Positions 53,944 to 62,227 of a DNA stretch of 64,000 bases are shown here, one piece after another (position 1 is the stretch's first letter; every line of letters begins with the position of its first letter). The stretch is from assembly GCA_023402845.1 (NCBI GenBank), contig JAEYFP010000010.1:1-64000 (forward strand). Direction: 5' to 3'. The DNA is from Bacillota bacterium (lineage in GTDB: Bacteria; Bacillota; Clostridia; Lachnospirales; Lachnospiraceae). The position numbers and the translations under genes are program-made. Under the pieces are notes generated by a model that saw nothing but the letters and a program-made list of their open reading frames with translations, was not told the DNA's origin and searched no databases.

Positions 53944-54975
53944 ATGGAAAAGAAATCGATGAAAAAAGGCCGGTTAAAGCCGGTCATCATTTTCACACTA
54001 TGTCTGGCTCTTCTGCTTCCTGTCCTTGCAGGGTGCGGCAGCAAAAATAAGGGCACCATCGGAAATACAAAAGTCGTTTTGAATGAGGTGGCTCACTCCA
54101 TTTTTTATGTTCCGCTCTATGTTGCGATCGAAGAGGGCTATTTTGATGAGGAAGGCATTGATCTGACGCTCGTCACCGGCTATGGCGCCGACAAAACAAT
54201 GACCGCCGTTCTCTCCGGTGAAGCGGATGTCGGCTTTATGGGGAGCGAATCCAGTATTTATACCTACCTTGGCAATCCCGAGGATATTGTTGTTAACTTT
54301 GCGCAGTTGACGCAGCGTGCGGGAAACTTCCTCGTTTCTAAGAAGCCGATCGATAATTTTTCCTGGGATATGCTGAAGGGAAGCAAGGTGCTTGGCGGAC
54401 GTGCGGGAGGAATGCCGGAAATGGTGTTCGAATTTATTTTGCGGAAAAATAATATCGACCCGGCTGCGGATCTTTCCATCGATCAATCCATCTCCTTTGG
54501 TGATACCGCTGCCGCTTTTGTCTCATCGGATGCGGATTTTACAGTTGAATTCGAACCTCACGCTTCCTCACTTGAGGCAAATGGAAACGGTTATATCGTG
54601 GCATCGCTCGGCGTCGATTCCGGTTATGTGCCTTACACTGCTTTCAGTGCTAAAAAGAGCTTTATCGAAGGCAATCCGGAGCTGATCCAGAGCTTCACCA
54701 ATGCTTTGCAGCGGGGCATGGACTATACAAACAGCCATACGCCGGATGAGCTGGCCGCTGTTATTCAGCCGCAATTTAAGGAAACGGATATCATGACGCT
54801 GACAACGATCATCACGAGATATTATGAACAGGGTACCTGGAAGGATAATTTAATTTTTGAAAAAGACAGCTTCGAGCTTTTGCAGAATATTCTTGAGGAC
54901 GCCGGCGAACTGGAACGCCGTGTCCCGTATGAAGAGCTTGTGACGACCGGATTTGCGGAGAAAGCCGCAAAATAA
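53944..54975 (+). CDS. ABC transporter substrate-binding lipoprotein (NMT1/TauA type), orphan
   Basis: 343-aa lipoprotein with lipobox VLAGC and an NMT1/SsuA-like fold: HSIFYVPLYVAIEEGYF, VLSGEADVGFMGSE, GRAGGMPEMV. Such proteins bind small molecules such as nitrate, sulfonates, or thiamine precursors. No permease or ATPase gene follows; a terminator follows instead. The partners may be elsewhere. Ribosome site AAGGGAG upstream. Confidence 0.85.
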   Translation: MEKKSMKKGRLKPVIIFTLCLALLLPVLAGCGSKNKGTIGNTKVVLNEVAHSIFYVPLYVAIEEGYFDEEGIDLTLVTGYGADKTMTAVLSGEADVGFMGSESSIYTYLGNPEDIVVNFAQLTQRAGNFLVSKKPIDNFSWDMLKGSKVLGGRAGGMPEMVFEFILRKNNIDPAADLSIDQSISFGDTAAAFVSSDADFTVEFEPHASSLEANGNGYIVASLGVDSGYVPYTAFSAKKSFIEGNPELIQSFTNALQRGMDYTNSHTPDELAAVIQPQFKETDIMTLTTIITRYYEQGTWKDNLIFEKDSFELLQNILEDAGELERRVPYEELVTTGFAEKAAK

Positions 54976-54998
54976 GAGATTCGCTGTTTCTATATCAA

Positions 54999-55055
54999 CT
55001 CCCTGTGTGCAGCTAGGATTCTATCCAGCCTATTCGTCACACAGGGAGCCCTTTT
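54999..55055 (+). terminator. Terminator after the orphan binding protein gene
   Basis: Eleven-bp stem (54999-55009 with 55038-55048), long loop, then CCCTTTTTAC. It reaches the stop of the convergent gene. Confidence 0.75.
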
Positions 55056-56185
55056 TACTCTTTCGCATTTTTCAGCGGACGGATGCGATAGACAAGCAGC
55101 AGCTCTGTTTCGTTGGTTAATGAAAGGAAGGAGGACCGCAGGCGTTCCATGACTTTTTGTGCATTCTCATAGGAGGGCGCGGGAAACATAATGGCAAACT
55201 GGCTGTCGGAATAACGGCAGATGGAGTCGCCGCAGCGCAGCACATGACGGCAGCAGTCCAACAATGCTTCCATAATTTTTTCATTATGAAGGGCTCCGTA
55301 CTCAACTCCGGATGCCTTTCCCATCGTCAGAATTGTGAGAAACATCGTATCGCCAGTTCTGGCAAGCAGCCGTCTCTGTAAGTGATAAATTTCCTTAAAC
55401 ATCTCATAATCGCATACAAATGCCGTGCATTCCGCATCATCCACCTCCATGCTGCGCTGCATGGTCCCGATTTCCTCACCCATTCCGCTTTCATACTGCA
55501 AGATCCTGTCACAGCGGGTTTGCAGATGATCCGGCAAGTCTCCCTTCGTTTCTGCGGACTGCCGCAGCAAGGTCAGCAGCTCATTTTTCCCGAGCAGGTC
55601 AAGCGCACGGTCACAAACTTCCACCGTTTCATCATAGGCCCCTTCCGCATTCAAAATCTCGGCATAAGCAACAACATCCTTAAAATACAAGTCACGGTAA
55701 TAAACAGTTCTCGGCACGACCCAATGCTCCGAGCCCGAATCGGGAAGCAGGCTCCCCGTGTATAATTCAATCCCCTTTTTGAGGCATTCTTTTCTCTTTT
55801 TATCACTCAAATCCTTATTCAAACCGATCTTGGAATAATCTTCAAAATCAAAAATATCAATAGAAACCTCCAGCTCGGGATTCCACTGGTAAGCACCCCT
55901 GCGGCTGAGAATGGAATGCTTAAGCGGCTTGATTCCCGCCTTATCAATCAAAACCCGGTATCGGTACAGCAGTGTGCGCAGCGCTGTTCCAGGATTGGCA
56001 TAGTCTTCTCCGGACCACAGCAGTTCAAACAATTCCTTGTGAGAAACCGGCTTCTGCTTATGAAGCAGCAAATAGGACAAAAACAGCTTTGTTTTTCTCG
56101 TATTACTCAGGCTTTCCAATATCGGTTCCCCATCCATCCTGATTTCAAAGCCACCAAACAATGTTATCTCAATTACAGGTTCCAT
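55055..56185 (-). CDS. BTAD/SARP-type regulator with a degenerate GGDEF domain
   Basis: 376-aa regulator. An N-terminal winged helix (GGFEIRMDG, LFLSYLLLHKQKPVSHKELFELLW) is followed by a BTAD helical domain (~105-240). The C-terminus (~245-376) looks like a GGDEF domain whose active site is lost: YSDSQFAIMF stands where GGDEF would be. It may sense, but not make, a nucleotide or serve as a dimer domain. Convergent with the orphan binding protein gene. Confidence 0.8.
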   Translation of the reverse strand: MEPVIEITLFGGFEIRMDGEPILESLSNTRKTKLFLSYLLLHKQKPVSHKELFELLWSGEDYANPGTALRTLLYRYRVLIDKAGIKPLKHSILSRRGAYQWNPELEVSIDIFDFEDYSKIGLNKDLSDKKRKECLKKGIELYTGSLLPDSGSEHWVVPRTVYYRDLYFKDVVAYAEILNAEGAYDETVEVCDRALDLLGKNELLTLLRQSAETKGDLPDHLQTRCDRILQYESGMGEEIGTMQRSMEVDDAECTAFVCDYEMFKEIYHLQRRLLARTGDTMFLTILTMGKASGVEYGALHNEKIMEALLDCCRHVLRCGDSICRYSDSQFAIMFPAPSYENAQKVMERLRSSFLSLTNETELLLVYRIRPLKNAKE

Positions 56186-56368
56186 CTGTTGCCTTCTCCC
56201 TTCTCCATTCTGTCACATTCTGCAAACAAACTGATTTTATCACAAAGTGATATAAAATACAACCGCAAATCTTCTGAACACTGCATTTTCCTACTGTTTG
56301 GATGAAAGAGTGGTTTGACAAAACAAATCTTGTTGTTTATCATTAGGATAGACGACAAGGAGACTCCT

Positions 56369-57901
56369 ATGCTTCATATATTAATTGCAGACAAAGAAAA
56401 TTCCATCGCCAGCCTGATATTTGAAATTATTTCGGAAAAAAAAGCGGAAATGGAAATTTGTTATGCCGCCAGAAATGTCGATGAGGTGCTTCATGCGGTA
56501 GACAGCTATCATCCGGATCTTGTGCTGATCGATGTCGCTCATTTTTCCCCGGACGAACTGATACAGATTCAAAAGACAAAGGAAACGACTACCTGCCGCT
56601 TTATCGCCGCAAGTGCCGACAGCTCTGCTGTCCGGATGCAGCTTGCTATCCGCCTTGGGGTTGATGCTTTTTTGATCAAGCCGGTGGCTTCACAGGAGCT
56701 TTTGGAAACCATTATAAGCAGTGCCGAAAAGTTAGATAACGAGCAATTTAATCTGCTTTCCTATAAATCTTATTTTCAGAACCGCCGTTCCGCCTTGCTG
56801 CTTGATATTCTTGCAAATCAGAAGAAGTTTACTCATAGCGAACAAGAAATCTACTTTCCCAAAAGTGCGGAAAAGCTGTTCCAGATCCTGCTGTGCGAGC
56901 CATTTAAAGGGGATAGAAAGGAAACCACAAAGTTTTCGGATCAGCTGAAAAACCTGCAGAAGGAACAGGATTACTTATGCTGTGATGTGGAAAATAATCG
57001 CCAGATCATCCTTCTGATCGGGAAGGCCGCTCATAAGGCGGTTTATAATTTCTTTCAGAACCATCATGAATATGAGGATAAAAACACTCCCTATTACACA
57101 TTTTTCATCACGTGCGGCCGGACTGTTTCCTCTCTTGACGAGGTTGCTCAATCATACGAGGACGCCAAACAGCTCATTGAGCGCCGTTATTTCATGAATG
57201 AAGAGGTGCATGTTCTGACCGTCGAATCCGGCTTTATACCGACGGGGGCTTTTCAGCTGGAAAACGTCGAAGAATTCTGCGGCCAGTTTTGTACTTATCT
57301 GCAGTCTTACAGCCGTGTGAAACTGCAGGATATGCTTCTGGAACTGCAAATTAAGCTCAGCGGCTGTACGAACAGCATTCCGGAGGTTAAGCTTTTCCTC
57401 TCCGATATTTTTTTATCGATCAAGCAGCAGATGCTGAAAAAATATCCCGATGCACAGATCCGCTTTCCGGCTAATTACACCATTTTATATTTAATTGAGC
57501 ATTCGGAACGTCTGGATGATGTTCTTGACTTCTACAATACTCAGTTTGAATCAATTTTGAACTCGATCGGAGATTCCACCGGAAACAATATTCTTTATGA
57601 TATTATATATTATGTAAATCACAATTTTCAGGACAACATCAAGCTGGAAGGGATCGCAAAATTATTCGGCTACAACAGCTCCTATCTCGGGAAGCTGTTC
57701 CAGAAACGGGTTGGGGAAAATTTCAATTCCTATTTGGACTATGTGAGGATTTCCCATGCAAAGATACTGCTGACACAGGGGAACATGAAGATCTATGAAA
57801 TCTCGGAGCGTGTCGGCTATAAAAATGTCGATTACTTCTATAAAAAATTTCGCACTGTCACCGGAACGACTCCCGCTGATTACCGCCGGAATTTACTATG
57901 A
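56369..57901 (+). CDS. AraC-type response regulator
   Basis: 510-aa regulator. The receiver domain has a probable phospho-Asp in LVLIDVAHFS (~52) and Lys in DAFLIKPVAS (~105). A long middle has a degenerate PocR/CHASE-like fold. Two AraC helix-turn-helices sit at the end: LEGIAKLFGYNSSYLGKLFQ and IYEISERVGYKNVDYFYKKFR. ATG 56369 is used because AAGGAG is 6-7 bp upstream. No histidine kinase is adjacent. It probably controls the nearby sugar transporter. Confidence 0.85.
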   Translation: MLHILIADKENSIASLIFEIISEKKAEMEICYAARNVDEVLHAVDSYHPDLVLIDVAHFSPDELIQIQKTKETTTCRFIAASADSSAVRMQLAIRLGVDAFLIKPVASQELLETIISSAEKLDNEQFNLLSYKSYFQNRRSALLLDILANQKKFTHSEQEIYFPKSAEKLFQILLCEPFKGDRKETTKFSDQLKNLQKEQDYLCCDVENNRQIILLIGKAAHKAVYNFFQNHHEYEDKNTPYYTFFITCGRTVSSLDEVAQSYEDAKQLIERRYFMNEEVHVLTVESGFIPTGAFQLENVEEFCGQFCTYLQSYSRVKLQDMLLELQIKLSGCTNSIPEVKLFLSDIFLSIKQQMLKKYPDAQIRFPANYTILYLIEHSERLDDVLDFYNTQFESILNSIGDSTGNNILYDIIYYVNHNFQDNIKLEGIAKLFGYNSSYLGKLFQKRVGENFNSYLDYVRISHAKILLTQGNMKIYEISERVGYKNVDYFYKKFRTVTGTTPADYRRNLL

Positions 57902-57922
57902 TAGATAATTTTTTGTAATAGA

Positions 57923-57952
57923 AAAGGTGCGGCAATCATTCGCCGCACCTTT
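57923..57952 (+). terminator. Terminator of the AraC-type regulator
   Basis: Eleven-bp stem (57923-57933 with 57942-57952), 8-nt loop; the tail is TTTGTTCTTG. Confidence 0.7.
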
Positions 57953-57956
57953 GTTC

Positions 57957-58082
57957 TTGTATAGGAAATTACTTCGAATTTCCTATACAAGAAAATTTTA
58001 TGCGCAACTTCGCGCGCGGAACAAAAGCTGTGCTGCCGGAGCAAATGATCGCGGAAGTGGGCGAAGCACACTTTTGTTCTCT
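57957..58082 (-). repeat. Dispersed repeat, copy 2
   Basis: Inverted relative of the copy at 43574-43700. It ends with GAACAAAAGTGTGCTTCG and contains the same GGCAGCACAGCTTTTGTTC segment and the AGGAAATT hairpin. The repeat is likely present elsewhere in the genome. Confidence 0.7.
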
Positions 58083-58096
58083 TTAAAAACTTATTA

Positions 58097-58271
58097 TTTT
58101 ATGCGCACTCGCTTTGCGCTCGGCGCTTTGGCTCTTCTCTGTACTTATCCTTTAACAGCTCCTGCAACCATAGCATCATGCTTCGCATAATGCTCTTTTT
58201 ATGCGCACTCGCTTTGCGCTCGGCGCTTTGGCTCTTCCCTGTACTTAACCCTTAACAGCTCCTGCCACCAT
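58097..58271. repeat. 75-bp direct duplication, 100-bp period, covering a permease 3' end
   Basis: Copy A (58097-58171) and copy B (58197-58271) differ at only 4 of 75 positions. Both encode MVAGAVKG and a stop on the minus strand. Copy B is the true end of the gene at 58245; copy A is a spare 3' end. The three changes within the codons are all synonymous. Confidence 0.75.
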
Positions 58272-59132
58272 TCCTTTGATAATCTCCTTGCTGAAGACGA
58301 AATAGAGGACGACGATCGGAGACATTGTGAGAAGCATGGCGGACATAATCTTCGGATAGTCAGATGCGAATTGACCCTTGAACATCGTCATCGCCAGCGG
58401 AACCGTCTGCAGACGGACATCCTGCATGAGTACCAGTGCAAAAGAAAACTCATTCCAGCAGGAGAAGGTCTGGATGATCGCCACGGTAATCAGCATCGGT
58501 CTTGTAATCGGCAGAATAATTTCAAATAATGTCCTGGTAAAGCTGCTGCCATCAATGGCGGCTGCTTCCTCCAGCTCGATCGGCACCGACTTGATAAAGC
58601 TCTCTACGAGAAATACCGCAATCGGCAAACCGAAGGCGACATATGGAATCAACAGTGTAAACCACTGATTGCCGAGTCCGGTCTTATTAAATACAACGTA
58701 AATAGGTACCAACAGCGAATGAACAGGAATCAGCATTCCCATCAGGAACATCACATAGAGAATCCGATTGCCCTTGAATTTTACTCTCGCAAGAATATAG
58801 CCGACAATGAATCCGAACAGTACAATGAAAAACAGAGACAAAATTGTCGTTCTTGCACTGTTGCCCATTGACTGCCAAATATGATAATCCTCATTTGTCG
58901 TGATCTTAATATAATTAGACAGTGTAGGCACCGGAGGTAAACCGATAATATCCGCATTAAACTCCCGTTTCAGCTTTAAGGAAGAGTAAAACATCCAAAT
59001 CAGAGGGAAAATACATGTAGCGGAAAATAAAATCAGGATCGCATTCAGAATAACGCTCAAGGCATTCTTTTTCACGTTTTCACCGGCAGTCGAATTTCTC
59101 TTTCCGGCGATGTCATCTGGATTATATGCCAT
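58245..59132 (-). CDS. Sugar ABC transporter permease (MalG type)
   Basis: 295-aa permease with six helices and the EAA loop ELEEAAAIDGSSFTRTLFEIILPITRP. ATG 59132 is chosen; GGGGGTGG lies upstream, and the frame before it overlaps the other permease. One base separates it from the MalF-type gene. Confidence 0.92.
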   Translation of the reverse strand: MAYNPDDIAGKRNSTAGENVKKNALSVILNAILILFSATCIFPLIWMFYSSLKLKREFNADIIGLPPVPTLSNYIKITTNEDYHIWQSMGNSARTTILSLFFIVLFGFIVGYILARVKFKGNRILYVMFLMGMLIPVHSLLVPIYVVFNKTGLGNQWFTLLIPYVAFGLPIAVFLVESFIKSVPIELEEAAAIDGSSFTRTLFEIILPITRPMLITVAIIQTFSCWNEFSFALVLMQDVRLQTVPLAMTMFKGQFASDYPKIMSAMLLTMSPIVVLYFVFSKEIIKGMVAGAVKG

Positions 59133-59133
59133 C

Positions 59134-60030
59134 TTATTCCACCCCCTTATCCTTTGTGTAGAAGTTAATAATTGCCTGGCTGCCTGCAATTACAACGAGG
59201 CTGACTATGAAAATGCCGACCGAAATCGCGCTGCCGTAGCCCATATTCATCTGCTTAAAGGAAATATTGTAGCCGTACATCGCCATAACCATAGAAGCCG
59301 TACCGGGACCGCCATCAGTCATCGTATAAATGTGGTCAAAGGCTTTCATATTGCCGGCAACACAAAGCGTGATACATACAAGCAGTGTGTTCTTCAAAAG
59401 AGGCATGACAATATAAATTGCCCTCTGGAATGCATTTGCTCCGTCCAGCTCGGCAACCTCAAAAATTTCGGTGTCGATCGCCGCAATACCGGATAACAGA
59501 ATCACCATATAATAACCGATAAACTGCCAGATCAACGGAATTGATACAAGAAGCATAACAAGATCCGGCTGATTCAGCCAAACTTTCGTCGCATCCTCTT
59601 TACCGATCGCTTCCAAAAACCAGTTCAAAAGACCTCTCTTATTATCGTATATCATTTTCCAGATAAATCCGACGCAAACGGCGGAAACAGTACTTGGAAA
59701 GAAACCGAAGGTACGATGAATTCCCTTAAACTTCACAAGCCTGGAATTGATCATCAGCACAAAGATGAACGCAATGCCGACCTGACCGATGATACAGGCA
59801 ATGACCAGATACAGGTTGTGTCCAAACGACTGCCAGAATGTCCCGTCAGAAATCAGCCGTATATAATTGTCAATTCCGATAAAGGTCTTGTGCGGACCCC
59901 CCTTCCACTCAAAAAAGCTATAGAACATAGCTGTAATCAGAGGAACAAATACGGAGAACACATACCATACAAATGGTATTGCAAGATACGCAAGAATCGT
60001 ACTTGTCTTTGGCTTAATAGATTTCAGCAT
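59134..60030 (-). CDS. Sugar ABC transporter permease (MalF type)
   Basis: 298-aa permease with the EAA loop EIFEVAELDGANAFQRAIYIVMPLLK. Its partner is the MalG-type gene directly downstream. A ribosome site AAGGAGG lies upstream of ATG 60030. Confidence 0.92.
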   Translation of the reverse strand: MLKSIKPKTSTILAYLAIPFVWYVFSVFVPLITAMFYSFFEWKGGPHKTFIGIDNYIRLISDGTFWQSFGHNLYLVIACIIGQVGIAFIFVLMINSRLVKFKGIHRTFGFFPSTVSAVCVGFIWKMIYDNKRGLLNWFLEAIGKEDATKVWLNQPDLVMLLVSIPLIWQFIGYYMVILLSGIAAIDTEIFEVAELDGANAFQRAIYIVMPLLKNTLLVCITLCVAGNMKAFDHIYTMTDGGPGTASMVMAMYGYNISFKQMNMGYGSAISVGIFIVSLVVIAGSQAIINFYTKDKGVE

Positions 60031-60440
60031 CTTAATAAAACCTCCTTCATTTTTATCCCAGTCCCTATAAACGGACTCAAAACAGCTCGCATTCCTGCTT
60101 TGACTCGGCTCATAGTCAGTATATTCCTACAATTATTATTGTAGCATAATTATCCAATTCACTCAATATTTCGAATGATTTTTTGTGTAAATAATCTATA
60201 TTTCCATTATCGTTCACTCTGTTCTGGGCAACGCATAATTTCTGCATATAAATTCGCTCTGCGAAGCAGAAATCATCTTTTAAATTACGTTTTTACGCAG
60301 CTTAACAGCAAGGTGTTAAGCTACGGTTTGAACAGTACCGTATTTACCCATAAAATGGGGTCCCATCCATGAGTCGGACGAGACCCGCATTTTTTAACTA
60401 CTTACCACTATGTAAGTGTAATTAAAAATTCTTTTAAATT
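60031..60440 (-). other. Hairpin-rich spacer between binding protein and permease genes
   Basis: 410 bp without a gene. Hairpins: 60236-60273 (ATTTCTGC / GCAGAAAT), 60301-60320 (CTTAACA / TGTTAAG), and a terminator-like one at 60352-60396 (AAAATGGGGTC / GACCCGCATTTT). These lie after the binding-protein stop and could stop most transcripts, letting only a minority reach the permeases. Confidence 0.55.
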
Positions 60441-61868
60441 TTAGTAGTTAGCTTCATAAGCTGCCTGTGTATTGGCTGCTACTTCTTCAGGAGTCTTGTC
60501 GCCATTCAGCATTTCCTGAAGGTCAGTGTTGCAAACATCCCAAACTGCACTGGAGATATAGGAATCATAAATTTCACAAGGAGTTGTATCTACATAAGAC
60601 CAGTTGTAGAAATCCTGTGTAATCTGATCGAATGCACTAAGATCAACATCTGCAACCTTTGTAAGTCCGCCCAAAGCATAGTTGGATGCCACATAGTTAG
60701 CGAAGTCAGGGCCTGTCAGCTTGTAAGCCAAGTCAATTGCTGCTGCAAGCTTATCCGGATCCTCTGCTACCTTAGGATTGATAGCAACGCCATATCCTAA
60801 ACCGATATTCTGTCCCTGAGGATCATATGTAGCGTTAGCCGGCTGAGGAAGAACTGCAAAACCGATGTTGTCATACTGATCTGTATCAGTCAATGTAGCC
60901 TGAATATAGGATACATCCCAGTTTCCGCCGATGAATGCTGCTGCATCGCCAGCGATATAATACTCACGAGCATCTTCATTTGTAATGGAGTTGAAGTCCT
61001 CGTTGAAGATGCCGGACTGGAACAGTTCCTGTGTGCATGTCAGCGCATCAACAAATTCCTGATCTGTGAAAGCAGCGCCTTCTTTGTTGATAATCGATGA
61101 GAACCAGTCAGGACCGTGGAATCTGTCACCTAAAGCAGAGAGGAAGCAAGAGTTAGCCTGCCATTTTCCGCCGTTACCAAAAGCAATCGTATCGATGCCT
61201 TCGCCGTCAAAATATTCCTTAGCAGCCTGAACATCTTCCCATGTGGAAGGGAATGTGTCATAACCGGCAGCTGCCCAAAGAGCCTTGTCATAAACAACAA
61301 CTGTGCAAGTACCGCCTGTTAATGCAGGAAGTGCATAAAGCTTGTCGCCATCCTTAAACGGTGTGAAATAAGATTCATTATAATCTGCAGCATTCGGGGA
61401 AGAAGCGATTACGTCTGACATATCCATGATCAGACCCTGCTTTGCCCATTCCTTTGTATTCATACCCTGAAGCAGGAATACATCCGGAAGATCATCTGCT
61501 GCTGCAAGTGTAGCGATCTGTGTCTTGTACTCTGCATTTGCAAGTACGTTTTCAACTAAATTAATGCCTGTGTTAGCTTCCTTCCACTCAGCAATCATTG
61601 TACGGAATCCATCGGAACCGCCGTTGCCTTCAGACTCTTCTGATGTGGAGAAGTGCATTAAGTTAAGGTCACCTGTGTAAGCAAGTCCTTCTGCAGCCGC
61701 TTCTTCAGCAGGTGCTTCTTCTGCTTCTTCTGCAGGTGCTTCTTCTTCAGCCGGAGCTTCCGTAGCTGCCGGAGCTTCTTCTGCAGGTGCTGCAGCGCTG
61801 CCGCAACCAGCAAGAAGTGTAGCAACCATAGCTGTGCTAAGAATTACTGATAATAATTTCTTTTTCAT
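60441..61868 (-). CDS. Sugar ABC transporter substrate-binding lipoprotein
   Basis: 475-aa family 1 binding lipoprotein. Lipobox LLAGC (Cys22), then a long Ala/Pro/Glu-rich linker, then the binding fold (YALPALTGGTCTVVVYDKALWAAAGYD, AAAFIGGNWDVSYIQ). First gene of the sugar importer; no ATPase gene nearby, as is usual for this class with a shared MsmX-type ATPase elsewhere. Confidence 0.92.
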   Translation of the reverse strand: MKKKLLSVILSTAMVATLLAGCGSAAAPAEEAPAATEAPAEEEAPAEEAEEAPAEEAAAEGLAYTGDLNLMHFSTSEESEGNGGSDGFRTMIAEWKEANTGINLVENVLANAEYKTQIATLAAADDLPDVFLLQGMNTKEWAKQGLIMDMSDVIASSPNAADYNESYFTPFKDGDKLYALPALTGGTCTVVVYDKALWAAAGYDTFPSTWEDVQAAKEYFDGEGIDTIAFGNGGKWQANSCFLSALGDRFHGPDWFSSIINKEGAAFTDQEFVDALTCTQELFQSGIFNEDFNSITNEDAREYYIAGDAAAFIGGNWDVSYIQATLTDTDQYDNIGFAVLPQPANATYDPQGQNIGLGYGVAINPKVAEDPDKLAAAIDLAYKLTGPDFANYVASNYALGGLTKVADVDLSAFDQITQDFYNWSYVDTTPCEIYDSYISSAVWDVCNTDLQEMLNGDKTPEEVAANTQAAYEANY

Positions 61869-62168
61869 TTCTTTTCCTCCATTTTTTATGATGACTAGTT
61901 TTGTCGTTCATTTAGAAATCACTTAATAAAACAAAATTCGTAACTTAATATTTTGAACTTAAGTTTCGACAAAAATCGATTTTTGTATTTGTGTTCCCTT
62001 AAACGACTAAGTTAATTCTAGCACGAAAATAGCCGTTGATGCACCCCTTCTTATTAGATATTAATTACTATAATTTTTAGACTTTTCAGAATTGTTTTTA
62101 ATTTTTTCCTATGTTTACTTAATCGTTTTAACCGTTTACTAAATCACTTAAATTATTAAGTTGGCATA
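61869..62168 (-). promoter_or_regulatory. Upstream region of the sugar importer with a palindrome
   Basis: 300-bp AT-rich gap. A perfect 16-bp palindrome CAAAAATCGATTTTTG is at 61970-61985, about 100 bp before the start codon, with several AACTTAA-type half sites around it. GGAGG precedes the ATG. The palindrome could be an operator for the AraC-type or another regulator. Confidence 0.45.
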
Positions 62169-62199
62169 AACAAAGGATTTCCTATGGAAATCCTTTGTT
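62169..62199 (-). terminator. Terminator of the pilus-like gene
   Basis: Fourteen-bp perfect stem (62169-62182 with 62186-62199), 3-nt loop, after the stop at 62228. T-tract is weak (TTTGTTTATG). Confidence 0.7.
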
Positions 62200-62227
62200 C
62201 ATTGTTCGTTCATATTCTATTCAAACT

